Shown here in pieces: positions 43,156 through 52,484 of a stretch of 64,000 bases of DNA. The DNA is taken from the NCBI GenBank assembly GCA_965248545.1, contig OZ252110.1, forward strand, positions 4,092,001-4,156,000, in the 5' to 3' direction. Position numbers and translations under genes: made by a program. Positions within the stretch are counted from its first letter, which is position 1; every line of letters starts with the position of its first letter. Source of the stretch: Alteromonas_E sp965248545. GTDB lineage: Bacteria > Pseudomonadota > Gammaproteobacteria > Enterobacterales > Alteromonadaceae. The notes under the pieces are model-generated. The model made no database searches. It was not told the origin of the DNA and saw only the letters and a program-made list of their open reading frames with translations.

Positions 43156-44799
43156 ATGAATTTTAATCGTAAAGTTCGTGCTTGCTTGGCAGGCTCAATG
43201 ACGCTCCTGGTCGGCGCTTGTGGTGCCACAACTCCAGCAACCAGCGCAACAGTCGCGGTAGCAGCTCCCGCGGTATCCCCAGCAGCTGTATCGCCTTTAA
43301 CCTTCGCAACCTGGAATATTGAGCATCTTGCTGCGTCAACAGAAAATGGCTGTAAGCCGCGAACAGCGGCCGAAATCGAAGCATTGCAAGCTTACGCGCG
43401 AACCCTAGATGCCGATGTGATTGGACTACAAGAAGTCGATTCTATTGAAGCCATTGCGCTCATTTTTCCTGAATCAGAGTGGCAGCTTTTCTTATCCGAT
43501 CGCCCAGACAGTGAACCATATACGTGCCGACAAAATGGTCTGACATCAACTCAGCAAAAAGTCGGTTACGCCGTTCGCAAAGGTCTTGAAGTTACACGTG
43601 TAGAATCGTTAACGTCTTTTGGACTCGACTCCAGAGGCCTGCGTTATGGCTTGGAAATCGACATTAACTCTGACTTCGGGGCAATCAGCGCTTTGAATCT
43701 ACACATGAAAAGTGGTTGTTTCGTCGATAATTTCAGCAGAGCAGATTCTGATGCTTGTGTAACATTCTCTCGTCAAGCGCCCATCTTAGATGCATGGATT
43801 GAAGAAAAAGAATCTGATGGTAAACCATACCTTGTAATGGGGGATTTCAACCACCGACTCTCGGCGCCCTATAACCATCTAACCAGATTACTAACAACCA
43901 ATTCCGATGGTAGCGATTCAACCCTGAATATCGCAACCCGAGACATCATTGGCTGCCACCCCTATTACCCTGCACCAATCGATCATATTTTGGTCGGTAA
44001 TATGGCCAATCCTGCAGTTGAGCAACGGGTTAAAGTGCATGCTTTTGACGATATGACGGTCGACAACATGCTCAGCGACCATTGCGCAATCTCATTGACG
44101 CTAGACAAGCAGTCGTTAGCGCTTTCAAATGCAGTAAAATGGCAAACACAAAGCAAGGAGTATCAGTTCCTGACCACGGACGCTTACCAACGCGCAGCGC
44201 AGACGCTCGCCCAAGCCGCTTTACCTTCTGATGCCTGGGTTGTGGTAATGGATGTGGATGAAACCGTGCTCGACAATAGCGAATATCAAGTTCGCCTGAA
44301 TCAGACCAGTACCACATATTCGCCAGCAACGTGGAACGCGTGGGTCGCTGAGCAGCAAGCTGGTTTGGTTCCTGGTGTCGCGTCGTTTATGCAGTCAGTG
44401 GTAAAGCTCGGCGGGAAATTTGCCCTGGTGACCAATCGAGATCGGGTTTTGGATTCACACACTTGGCAAAACATGCAGGCGCTAGGCTTACCAATAACAG
44501 AGGGTAACACCTGCCTAATTGGGCGTGACAGCCAAGATAAAGACGCCATAAATAAAACCACAATATTGAATGATAAGGATTTACGGCGCATACAAATAAC
44601 AGCTGGCGAGGCGAGCTGCTATCGACCTGATGGTGACCGCCATTCAGACTTCCCTAGCGCTAACATTGTGATGCAAATTGGCGATAACATCGAGGACTTT
44701 ACGGGTATTACGCAGGAAGATGCAGACGTCGAGGCCATCATTGAAGCCAGCCGGGGTTTCTATGTTTTATTACCAAACCCAATGTATGGGTCTTGGTAG
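43156..44799 (+). CDS. Lipoprotein fusing an EEP nuclease/phosphatase domain to a HAD acid phosphatase
   Basis: A 547-residue protein with lipobox LLVGAC (acylated Cys near residue 22) after a short signal. Residues about 45-325 are an endonuclease/exonuclease/phosphatase fold: TWNIEHLA, the Glu in IGLQEVDS, LHMKSGCF, MGDFNHRLSAP and the final SDHCAISL pair. Residues about 345-547 are a HAD acid phosphatase (class B/e(P4) type): MDVDETVLDNS, LVTNRDR and the acidic IGDNIEDF. A two-domain enzyme could cleave a nucleic acid or nucleotide and then dephosphorylate it. Two bases more than an operon spacer separate it from DUF1826 (22 bases). Confidence 0.88.
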   Translation: MNFNRKVRACLAGSMTLLVGACGATTPATSATVAVAAPAVSPAAVSPLTFATWNIEHLAASTENGCKPRTAAEIEALQAYARTLDADVIGLQEVDSIEAIALIFPESEWQLFLSDRPDSEPYTCRQNGLTSTQQKVGYAVRKGLEVTRVESLTSFGLDSRGLRYGLEIDINSDFGAISALNLHMKSGCFVDNFSRADSDACVTFSRQAPILDAWIEEKESDGKPYLVMGDFNHRLSAPYNHLTRLLTTNSDGSDSTLNIATRDIIGCHPYYPAPIDHILVGNMANPAVEQRVKVHAFDDMTVDNMLSDHCAISLTLDKQSLALSNAVKWQTQSKEYQFLTTDAYQRAAQTLAQAALPSDAWVVVMDVDETVLDNSEYQVRLNQTSTTYSPATWNAWVAEQQAGLVPGVASFMQSVVKLGGKFALVTNRDRVLDSHTWQNMQALGLPITEGNTCLIGRDSQDKDAINKTTILNDKDLRRIQITAGEASCYRPDGDRHSDFPSANIVMQIGDNIEDFTGITQEDADVEAIIEASRGFYVLLPNPMYGSW

Positions 44800-44821
44800 A
44801 AGCTGTTAGCGAGGAAAAACA

Positions 44822-45472
44822 TTGGCAGCGGAACGTAAATTCGACTTATCAATATCACACCATCTCGGACGGGATCCCATTAGCTTGTCCGAGATCTTCG
44901 CTGCAGAGAAGAGCGTAGCGGTATGGCAACGCGATTCAATTGCCGAACTATCTGAGTATTTTGAGCTCGTCTCAAATAGTCTTAAAGTCGGTTTGAGAGA
45001 CGTCTACTCCATTGAAAACTTGCGACAACATTTGGCCGAACGTCTGCCTGATGCCGCCGGCAAGCAGCAAGCCATTGACGATATCCATATGCTAGCGGAC
45101 ATGCTGACCTGTCTATTTGATTGCCAGCAAGTTGGTTTGCGACTCGTTACCTTAACCAGCGCAATGTGCCCGCGTTTTCACGTGGATCACATCCCGGTTA
45201 GGTTAGTATGCACATACGTTGGTGCCGGCACTGAATGGGTGCCGAATCACACATTACGAACGCTAACATCAGATGCCAGTGAAGTTAAGCTCTCCGCAGA
45301 ACTGGTTGAACAAGCGCAAAAGAGCACTGCAATCCAACAGCTACGCTCGTTTGACGTCGCCTTACTCAAAGGCTCAGCTTGGTCAAACAGCATCGGCAAC
45401 GCGGCTATTCATCGCTCATGCGGCGTTAATCATAACGCCACTAGAGTGTTATTGACGCTCGATCCGATGTAA
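44822..45472 (+). CDS. DUF1826 family protein of the zinc island
   Basis: A 216-residue cytoplasmic protein starting at TTG 44822, preceded by GAGG at seven bases. The diagnostic motif MCPRFHVDHIPVRLVCTYVGAGTEW near residue 120 has Cys, two His and Asp suited to metal binding, and the end HRSCGVNHNATRVLLTLDP is typical. DUF1826 genes are recurrent neighbours of COG0523 GTPases and Zur sites in proteobacteria, but the molecular role is unknown. Operon with the EEP-HAD gene. Confidence 0.87.
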   Translation: MAAERKFDLSISHHLGRDPISLSEIFAAEKSVAVWQRDSIAELSEYFELVSNSLKVGLRDVYSIENLRQHLAERLPDAAGKQQAIDDIHMLADMLTCLFDCQQVGLRLVTLTSAMCPRFHVDHIPVRLVCTYVGAGTEWVPNHTLRTLTSDASEVKLSAELVEQAQKSTAIQQLRSFDVALLKGSAWSNSIGNAAIHRSCGVNHNATRVLLTLDPM

Positions 45473-45550
45473 TCACTTCACTGCACAAACATAAATGATA
45501 TAGTTCCCCGCGAAATTGGAAATAACTCTAACAATTGGAATAAACAAACG

Positions 45551-47713
45551 ATGAAAAACAAATCCAACGCTATAGCGATGGGCGTTGCTTTAGCTCTTTT
45601 AACAGGGACAGCATTCGCAAAAGAAGGAATGTTTACGCCTGAGCAACTGCCACTAATCAAAGAAGAACTCAAAAAAACAGGACTGGAGATTTCGCCCGAT
45701 GAGTTAACTGACCTCACGGGTTTCCCAATGGGAGCAGTAGTCTCTCTCGGTGGCTGTTCTGCTTCTTTCGTGTCTCCACAGGGGTTAGTGGTAACCAATC
45801 ACCACTGTGCCAGAGGCTCGGTTCAGTTCAACAGTACTGCGGAAAACAATTATCTTGAGAATGGTTTCTTAGCAAAGAATACCACCGAGGAATTGCCGGC
45901 TGCGCCCGGATCGCGTGTGTATGTCACTGAGGATTTCAGCGATGTTACTGAAGCTGTGTTAGGCGGATTGTCAGATGACCTGGTTGGCAAAGCGCGTTTC
46001 GACGAAATCACCAATCGCCGTAAAAGTTTGATTGCAGAATGTGAACAAGAAGACGGCTACCGCTGCTCTGTAAGCTCGTTCTTCAATGGCAAAGAATATA
46101 AACTCATTAAACAGCTTGAAATAAAAGATGTGCGAATTGCCTATGCGCCAGCGGATGCAATTGGTAAATACGGTGGCGATATCGACAACTGGATGTGGCC
46201 GAGACACACTGGAGACTTTGCCTTCTATCGCGCTTACGTTGGTCCCGATGGCAAGCCAGCCGAATTTAGCGAACAAAATGTTCCCTACACACCGAAACAC
46301 TTCCTCAAAGTATCAGCCAAGAGCGTTGACGACGGTGATTTCGTAATGGTCGCCGGCTATCCGGGTAGCACTAACCGCTATGCCCTACTCTCGCGCGTTG
46401 AATATGTGTTTGATTGGCTCTATCCAATGTATATCGAGCTTGTCACGGACTGGATTAAAGTGATTGAAGACACCGCACCTGAAGGCAGTGATGCCCGAGT
46501 AAAATACGAATCTTCTTTAGCTGGTCTCAATAACTTTTTGAAAAACACTAAGGGACAAATCGAAGGGGCAAAACGAGTTGGCTTGGTTGAGCGTCGTGCT
46601 ACACGAGAAAAAGCGTTAAACGATTGGTTAGCTAACTCTGAGAATGGAGCTCAATATGCAGCTTCAATTCAAGAGTTGAATCAGATCGCCGTGGAAAAAG
46701 CACAAGCCGATAAGCAGGACTTTTGGTACAGCTTTGCCACACGCCCCGCGCTTTTGGGCGTTGCGGAACGTTTGTATCGTCTATCCATTGAGCGTGAAAA
46801 ACCCGACATGGAACGCGAGCAAGGCTATCAAGAGCGTGACCTTGTGCGCTTTGAAGAAAGCTTACAACGCATTGATCGCCGTTTTGATTCAGAAGTTGAT
46901 AAAGCACTTTGGGCAATGTATCTGACAAGCTACCTTGCGGAGCCTGAGCAGAACCACGTTGCAGTGCTAGACAATGCCTTAAAACTAGATAGCAGCAAGC
47001 CTCTTGAGCCTCAGCTAGCGAGCTTTTATGACAACACGACGTTGACTAATTTAGATACTCGCCTAGCACTAATGAAGGCGACCAAAGCTGAGTTGGAAGC
47101 AAGCGAAGATCCGTTCATCAAACTTGCCGTAGCCTTGTTTGAAGACCGTATGACGCGTGAAAACGAAGCCAAAGAGCGTGAAGGTAAACTAGCAGCATTA
47201 CAGCCGGACTATATGCAAGCCATTATCAGCTGGCAAGAAAGTCAAGGTCAGGTAGTGTATCCAGACGCCAATAGTTCGCTGCGTATTACTTACGGTAATG
47301 TCATGGGTGGTTCGCCGAAAGATGGTTTGATCTATGAACCTTTCACTCGCTTGGAGGGGATCACAGAGAAAGATACGGGTGAAGAGCCTTTCAACTCACC
47401 TCAATCACAACTCGATCTGATCAACGCGAAGCAGTACGGCCCATATAAACTGGATTCAATCAACAGCGTTCCCGTCAACTACTTATCTGATTTGGATGTT
47501 ACGGGCGGTAATTCTGGCTCAGCGACGCTGAATGCTAACGCAGAACTAGTCGGCTTGTTGTTTGACGGTACATTTGAAAGTGTAAATTCAGATTGGGATT
47601 TTGACCCGAAAACGACGCGCAGTATTCATGTCGATAGCCGTTACATGTTGTGGGTAATGGAATACGTTGACGGCGCTCACAATCTCCTTGAAGAAATGAC
47701 CATTGTAAAATAA
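45551..47713 (+). CDS. S46 family dipeptidyl peptidase (DPP7-like)
   Basis: A 720-residue exported peptidase with signal peptide (MKNKSNAIAMGVALALL, cut after FA near residue 23). The S46 catalytic triad is visible: His in VVTNHHCARG near residue 85, Asp in DNWMWPRHTGDFAF near 220, Ser in TGGNSGSATL near 655. The specificity position after the Ser reads LLFDGTF: Gly, as in DPP7, rather than Arg of DPP11, so hydrophobic P1 residues are expected. The helical insert domain lies between about 275 and 570. It removes dipeptides from peptides in the periplasm. Confidence 0.93.
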   Translation: MKNKSNAIAMGVALALLTGTAFAKEGMFTPEQLPLIKEELKKTGLEISPDELTDLTGFPMGAVVSLGGCSASFVSPQGLVVTNHHCARGSVQFNSTAENNYLENGFLAKNTTEELPAAPGSRVYVTEDFSDVTEAVLGGLSDDLVGKARFDEITNRRKSLIAECEQEDGYRCSVSSFFNGKEYKLIKQLEIKDVRIAYAPADAIGKYGGDIDNWMWPRHTGDFAFYRAYVGPDGKPAEFSEQNVPYTPKHFLKVSAKSVDDGDFVMVAGYPGSTNRYALLSRVEYVFDWLYPMYIELVTDWIKVIEDTAPEGSDARVKYESSLAGLNNFLKNTKGQIEGAKRVGLVERRATREKALNDWLANSENGAQYAASIQELNQIAVEKAQADKQDFWYSFATRPALLGVAERLYRLSIEREKPDMEREQGYQERDLVRFEESLQRIDRRFDSEVDKALWAMYLTSYLAEPEQNHVAVLDNALKLDSSKPLEPQLASFYDNTTLTNLDTRLALMKATKAELEASEDPFIKLAVALFEDRMTRENEAKEREGKLAALQPDYMQAIISWQESQGQVVYPDANSSLRITYGNVMGGSPKDGLIYEPFTRLEGITEKDTGEEPFNSPQSQLDLINAKQYGPYKLDSINSVPVNYLSDLDVTGGNSGSATLNANAELVGLLFDGTFESVNSDWDFDPKTTRSIHVDSRYMLWVMEYVDGAHNLLEEMTIVK

Positions 47714-47726
47714 GTAAAATGTTTTC

Positions 47727-47752
47727 AGGGGCCCCAATGGCCCCTACTTTTA
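47727..47752 (+). terminator. Intrinsic terminator after the S46 gene
   Basis: AGGGGCC (47727-47733) pairs with GGCCCCT (47739-47745), five-base loop, followed by ACTTTTATT. GC-rich stem plus T tract 14 bases after the stop codon. Confidence 0.75.
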
Positions 47753-47947
47753 TTCTTTCCCCATTCACCACATTCAGTCACACGTTTTCCTAACGTTTCG
47801 CCTCCTCTAGCCAATCTCAAGCCCCATCCGAAATGTATAGCATCGACCACGGTGCAAATGGCGCATTTAAAGTGACGAATGAAATTGAACCGCTCCGGGA
47901 TTTAATTTAACGTATTCAGCTGGTTTTTAAGGTATTGAGCGTTGTTG

Positions 47948-48739
47948 ATGAGAGTCTTGTTGTTACTGATGGGGCTATCCATGCTTTCGGCGTGTGGTGG
48001 CGGAAGCGATAATCAAACAACTATGGTCGATTCCCCCATTGCGCCACCGCCTGCCTCTCCAGCCCAACCTGCGCCGGAAGATGACCTAACCTATCGCATA
48101 TTATTCATCGGCAATAGCCATACCGCGGCGCATCAAATGCCACAGATGGTCGAAGCCCTCATCAACCGACATTTGCCTGACCAAAAAGGCCGCGCTGAGC
48201 GTGTGCCCCATTATCGCTTCCTAGCTGATCATGCAGTTGCTCAACAAACGCTTGCACAACTCAATTCAGCACAATGGAGCCATGTCGTATTACAGGCCCA
48301 AAAATACTCACAGAGTTTTTCACGCGAATACCCAATTGACGGTGCATTAAGCTTGATTGATAAAAGCCAACAGCTCGGTGCTAGTGCAATTATGTTTCCC
48401 GAATGGGCGCAACGCTCGAACAGTGCAGAGACTGAATACATTCACAATATTCACGTTGGCATTGCGCAGCAAAGCGATGCTTGCGTAGCGCCTGTTGGCT
48501 ACGCTTGGGCTCGAGCATTGGAGTTGCGACCGGAATTGGAACTTCACGCTGATGACGGCAATCATTCATCGCTCACAGGTAGTTATTTAACCGCATTGGT
48601 TATTTTTGAGACCTTAACAGGAGAGCCCGCTGATTTGCTACCTGCCACTGACGTTGTCAACATTGACGCTGATCTTCAACGCTTTTTAGGCCAAGCAGCG
48701 ACCTTCGCAATTGCGAATCACGCCCCATGTGACTATTGA
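47948..48739 (+). CDS. SGNH-like hydrolase lipoprotein
   Basis: A 263-residue lipoprotein from ATG 47948 (MRVLLLLMGLSMLSAC lipobox; Cys at residue 16), followed by a Pro/Ala-rich linker. The core starts with ILFIGNSHTAAHQM, an SGNH block I with Ser, and ends with DDGNHSSLTGSYL, which offers the Asp-x-x-His pair of block V. The intervening block HVVLQAQKYSQ fits block III. This resembles the DUF4886 branch of GDSL/SGNH esterases, with unknown substrate. Monocistronic, flanked by the S46 terminator and the ankyrin gene. Confidence 0.72.
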   Translation: MRVLLLLMGLSMLSACGGGSDNQTTMVDSPIAPPPASPAQPAPEDDLTYRILFIGNSHTAAHQMPQMVEALINRHLPDQKGRAERVPHYRFLADHAVAQQTLAQLNSAQWSHVVLQAQKYSQSFSREYPIDGALSLIDKSQQLGASAIMFPEWAQRSNSAETEYIHNIHVGIAQQSDACVAPVGYAWARALELRPELELHADDGNHSSLTGSYLTALVIFETLTGEPADLLPATDVVNIDADLQRFLGQAATFAIANHAPCDY

Positions 48740-48867
48740 GCCTTCGTAAACGCAAAAAGGCAATTCCCCCTTTGCAAAAAACTTTTTCGTGTTTAAAACT
48801 TTTCCTACACGTCTCTCGACTTATACCTTGAACCCAGATGAAAACCACCTAATAAGGAACAGTCGAT

Positions 48868-49470
48868 ATGACAAAATTGACCAACAGGGCTACCAAGGCT
48901 ATCTCGAATTCACTTGCGATTGCCCTACTATTGGCTATCGGTAGCGGACTAACATTTGCACGAGCGTCTCATGACAATGACCGAGAAGAGTATCTTGTTG
49001 ATGTAATCGCATCCGGTGATATCGCTCAAATCAAGGGGCTATTGGACGGTGAATTAGACGTCAATCAGAATATAGAAGGTGACGGAACTCCGCTGATCAT
49101 CGCCATTCACAACGGACATACAGAGCTGGTTGAATACTTGGTTACCGTCGGTGCTGACGTGAATTTAGAGAGCCTCCAAGACGGCAATCCACTGATAGCT
49201 GCAGCACTGAGTAATAACTTGGCATTAGTTGAGTATCTATATGAGCAAGGTGCCGCCATTGACGCCATCACCCAATATGATGAAACCGCTCTCATCAGCG
49301 CGTCTCGAGCAGGCCATTTTCAAATTGTTGAGTATCTGGTCAACAATGGCGCCGATGTCAACCTAGCGGTACACGCCAATGTTCGTTATGGAAAGGAATT
49401 GCGCAGCCCGCTAAACGGTGCCAAAACCCAAAAAATCCGGGACTTCCTGCTCGCCAATGGCGCTGAATAA
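48868..49470 (+). CDS. Exported ankyrin-repeat protein
   Basis: A 200-residue protein; AAGGA upstream of ATG 48868. A signal peptide (residues 1-33, cut after FARA) is followed by four ankyrin repeats, recognised by DGTPLIIAIHNGHTELVEYLVTVGADVN, DGNPLIAAA, and DETALISASRAGHFQIVEYL...GADVN. These mediate protein binding in the periplasm. Ankyrin proteins in this position often pair with catalases or peptidases, but no partner is evident here. The end ...KIRDFLLANGAE is a half repeat. Confidence 0.85.
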   Translation: MTKLTNRATKAISNSLAIALLLAIGSGLTFARASHDNDREEYLVDVIASGDIAQIKGLLDGELDVNQNIEGDGTPLIIAIHNGHTELVEYLVTVGADVNLESLQDGNPLIAAALSNNLALVEYLYEQGAAIDAITQYDETALISASRAGHFQIVEYLVNNGADVNLAVHANVRYGKELRSPLNGAKTQKIRDFLLANGAE

Positions 49471-49538
49471 TCTACGCATAAATTGCGTTGAAAGTTATCA
49501 CGGTCAGGTAAAATCATTGCCGGCCGCTTTGAACACGC

Positions 49539-50264
49539 TTAATGACCGGCAAAGCCCTTTTGATATTTTGCTCTGGCTTTGACGGTTTTAAATGCCTTAG
49601 ACAATGCTTCCAGATCCGCTGGAGTTGACCGCTTGTTTGCCGCAAGATAGACATCCACCGACAACTCCGGGATCTCATACGCAACTGCTAGCTGGTCGCA
49701 ATCGTGTTGCCATTGTCTGGCCAGATCGCAGACTAAATAGCTGTCGATAATGAACGAGTCAATTTTACCTTTATAGAGCAAGTCGAGGAGTTCTTTAAGT
49801 GAACTCCGCACAATTAAGCTGTCGTCAGTAAATCCGTTTGCGAGTAAAAATTTGTGGGTATAATCATCTCGCATCGCACCAATGATGTACTTTGCCGCCG
49901 ACTCCACGCTATTGATACTGACTTTGGGGTTTTGTTTCAGGTGAATGAAGCCGAGGTTAAAGCGTCCTAATTTACCAACCCAATAAAACAGCGATTCGCG
50001 CTCCGGGGTTCTAATTGTCGAGTAAAGCAACGTGTTTTTGCGTTTCAACGTTTGATCATAGGCTCTTGCCCACGGATATACTTCAAACTGGCCATTGATA
50101 TCAGCAAGTGCTAAGACTTCTTTTACCAGCTCAGTCGTAACGCCTTGAACTTCGCCTTCAACAATAAACTGTAGCGGCGGAGCTTCTTCTGTTAGCACTG
50201 TCCATTGCCTAGCACCGACCGTTAGGCTCACAAATACGAGCAAGAACGTAAAACCGAAACGCAT
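49539..50264 (-). CDS. Periplasmic solute-binding protein (family 3-like)
   Basis: A 241-residue protein with a signal peptide; ATG 50264 is used, GTG 50267 lies directly before it. SBP family 3 marks: EEAPPLQFIVEGEVQGVTTELVKEVL near the N terminus, PWARAYDQTLKRKNTLLYSTIRTPERE, and the second lobe with GAMRDDYTHKFLLANGF. Many marine proteins of this type are orphan sensors or receptors without a transporter nearby, as is true here. The ligand is probably a small organic molecule or amino acid, not assigned. Confidence 0.82.
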   Translation of the reverse strand: MRFGFTFLLVFVSLTVGARQWTVLTEEAPPLQFIVEGEVQGVTTELVKEVLALADINGQFEVYPWARAYDQTLKRKNTLLYSTIRTPERESLFYWVGKLGRFNLGFIHLKQNPKVSINSVESAAKYIIGAMRDDYTHKFLLANGFTDDSLIVRSSLKELLDLLYKGKIDSFIIDSYLVCDLARQWQHDCDQLAVAYEIPELSVDVYLAANKRSTPADLEALSKAFKTVKARAKYQKGFAGH

Positions 50265-50466
50265 CACGTGAAAACCACCACTAGGAAAAGATTAATTCGA
50301 GTATAGCGCCTGCGGTCCGAACAAATCCACTGATGTGCTGTGTAAGGGAAGTAAATCTGTCTTCGCAATTGACAGTGGCAATATTTGTCGGTTTAGTGTC
50401 ATTTTGCCAAACTGGATTTTTCCTTACCATGCTTGAGTGTTTATTCCGCCAATGAGGATTTTAAAG

Positions 50467-51456
50467 ATGAATACCAAGTACAAGCGCTCGTTCACGCAGC
50501 TCGTCAGCTTACTTATAGCACTTTGGTTAAGTGCGCCAGCATTTGCTGACAAGCCGTTTAAAGTGGCCATATTAATGTTTGACGATGTACAAATTATCGA
50601 TTTTGCCGCGCCTTACGAAGTGTTTGGGCAAGCGCGATTTGATGTTTTTACGGTGTCTAAAGACGGTAAACCGGTTACAACCGTGATGGGCCTGGATGTC
50701 ACACCGACCCATAGCTTTGCAACAATGCCCGCAGCTGACGCTGTATTAATACCCGGCGGTAATGTGCATGATATTATGGCAGACCAAGATGTTCAGGCTT
50801 GGCTAAAAGGTCAACAAAAACAGGTCCAGCACATGCTTTCCGTATGCACAGGCTCGCATATTTTAGCCGAGACAGGACTCCTGAACGGCATGGCTGCAAC
50901 TACGTTTCATCGGGCTATTCCCGGCTTGATGCGCGATTATCCAGAGATTTCAGTACAGCGTGAAAAGCGCTTTGTCGACAATGGGCAAATCATAACCTCA
51001 GCAGGTTTGTCATCTGGCATTGATGCTTCACTTCATCTGGTTAGAAAAGTCCTTGGCCTTGAGAGAGCAAAAACAATCGCGCTGCACATAGAGTATGATT
51101 GGGATCCTGATGGCGGTTTTGTCCGCGCGATATTGGCAGACAGAATGATGCCTGACAATCGTTACAATTGGCCAAATGGTGTTAGTTTTCAGCGACTCAG
51201 CTCTCTTGGTGACCAACATCAATGGCAAACCCAATATGAAGTTACAACGGACGTAAATATTGACGAAATTGTTGCGGTGTATAAAACAGCCATGACGTCA
51301 CACAATGACTGGAAACTAAGTGAGCAAACAGTCTCGGACGTGTATGTTTGGCAAGGCAATGGCAAAAACCAAGACTGGCAGCACAGTCTCGCCATTGAAC
51401 CGTCAGCCGATCCCTCGCGTTACACGTTAATCATTGACGTGCGAGCTTCTGAATAA
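50467..51456 (+). CDS. Exported DJ-1/PfpI (GlxA-like) protein without DNA-binding domain
   Basis: A 329-residue protein from ATG 50467 (GAGG nine bases upstream) with signal peptide MNTKYKRSFTQLVSLLIALW, cut near AFA, residue 27. The DJ-1/PfpI domain includes VAILMFDDVQIIDFAAPYEVF, ADAVLIPGGN, the Cys elbow LSVCTGSHILAETGLL, TFHRAIPGL and TSAGLSSGIDASLHLV. This is the same domain as the sensor half of GlxA regulators, but it is exported and has about 90 unassigned C-terminal residues. The next gene, ten bases downstream, is a GlxA regulator, so the two may sense the same compound on both sides of the membrane. Confidence 0.85.
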   Translation: MNTKYKRSFTQLVSLLIALWLSAPAFADKPFKVAILMFDDVQIIDFAAPYEVFGQARFDVFTVSKDGKPVTTVMGLDVTPTHSFATMPAADAVLIPGGNVHDIMADQDVQAWLKGQQKQVQHMLSVCTGSHILAETGLLNGMAATTFHRAIPGLMRDYPEISVQREKRFVDNGQIITSAGLSSGIDASLHLVRKVLGLERAKTIALHIEYDWDPDGGFVRAILADRMMPDNRYNWPNGVSFQRLSSLGDQHQWQTQYEVTTDVNIDEIVAVYKTAMTSHNDWKLSEQTVSDVYVWQGNGKNQDWQHSLAIEPSADPSRYTLIIDVRASE

Positions 51457-51466
51457 GCGATACATC

Positions 51467-52423
51467 ATGATCAAACAAAAAGTGGGATTTTTACTGTATG
51501 AACAGGTCAATGCGCTGGATTTAGTGGGACCACTGGAGGCCCTCCACTCAGTATCAGATGTTGCAAGTCCTGCATATGACGTCTGCTTTGTTGGCCCGAC
51601 TTCGGGCCGTTTTGTCTCCGAATCGGGTCTCCCTATGATTGCCGATAAGGGACTGAATGACATAGACAAATTAGATATTCTATTCGTGCCCGGAGGCAGC
51701 GGTGCACGAAGCAGCAATACCCATGAACAACTGTGTCCTTGGCTACAAAAAATCCAGCCGCATACGCAGCGAATTGTGAGTATCTGTACGGGTGCATTTA
51801 TTCTCGCCGCTGCGGGTTTACTCGATGGACAACGCGCAACAACACACTGGGCGCATATCGAGACGTTCAGTACGCAGTTCCCCAATATCACACTTCTCGC
51901 CGATGAGCTCTATGTTGACAATGGTCATGTTGCCACATCTGCAGGGATAACCTCGGGCATCGATTTAACCCTAAAACTCATTGAAGATGACCTAGGTGCT
52001 GAAATCGCCGCACAAGTTGCTCGTTATTTGGTGGTTCATTATCGCCGCTCTGGTCATCAAGCACAGTTTTCCTTGCCGCTGCGTTATCAAATCAAGGCCG
52101 ATAGTCAATTCAACTCGCTGCACGGCTGGGTAATGGCGAACCTGCAGCAAGACCTCAGTATTCGACAGTTAGCAGAACAGTGCCAAATGAGTGAGCGCAA
52201 TTTCTGCAGAAAGTTCAAACAGCAAATGGGCCAATCTGCAGGACGGTATGTGGAGTCATTACGCCTTGATTATGCTCGTCAACTACTGGTTGAAAAGTCA
52301 TGGCATATCAGTCGCGTAGGACAAGCGTGTGGGTATCGAAATGACGATGTATTTAGACGGGCATTTGAACGCCGCTTTCAGTTGACACCGCGCGCCTATC
52401 GAGCGCGGTTTAAGACTCTATAA
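51467..52423 (+). CDS. GlxA-family AraC-type transcriptional regulator
   Basis: A 318-residue regulator. The N-terminal DJ-1/PfpI domain (1-200) has VGFLLYEQVNALDLVGPLEAL, the Cys elbow VSICTGAFILAAAGLL, and TSAGITSGIDLTLKL; the C-terminal AraC domain (about 220-318) has two HTHs, DLSIRQLAEQCQMSERNFCRKFKQ and the second with ISRVGQACGYRNDDVFRRAF, ending LTPRAYRARF. Overlaps nothing but lies ten bases after the exported DJ-1 gene, implying one operon. Ends in a strong bidirectional terminator. Confidence 0.92.
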   Translation: MIKQKVGFLLYEQVNALDLVGPLEALHSVSDVASPAYDVCFVGPTSGRFVSESGLPMIADKGLNDIDKLDILFVPGGSGARSSNTHEQLCPWLQKIQPHTQRIVSICTGAFILAAAGLLDGQRATTHWAHIETFSTQFPNITLLADELYVDNGHVATSAGITSGIDLTLKLIEDDLGAEIAAQVARYLVVHYRRSGHQAQFSLPLRYQIKADSQFNSLHGWVMANLQQDLSIRQLAEQCQMSERNFCRKFKQQMGQSAGRYVESLRLDYARQLLVEKSWHISRVGQACGYRNDDVFRRAFERRFQLTPRAYRARFKTL

Positions 52424-52427
52424 ACAA

Positions 52428-52450
52428 AAAAGCGAGCAATGCTCGCTTTT
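52428..52450. terminator. Bidirectional terminator between GlxA and YqhD genes
   Basis: AAAAGCGAGC (52428-52437), loop AAT, GCTCGCTTTT (52441-52450): a ten-base perfect stem flanked by A and T tracts, working for both converging genes. Confidence 0.85.
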
Positions 52451-52484
52451 ATAGATTCTACTCGGTGTCAGAAACAGGCTTTGT

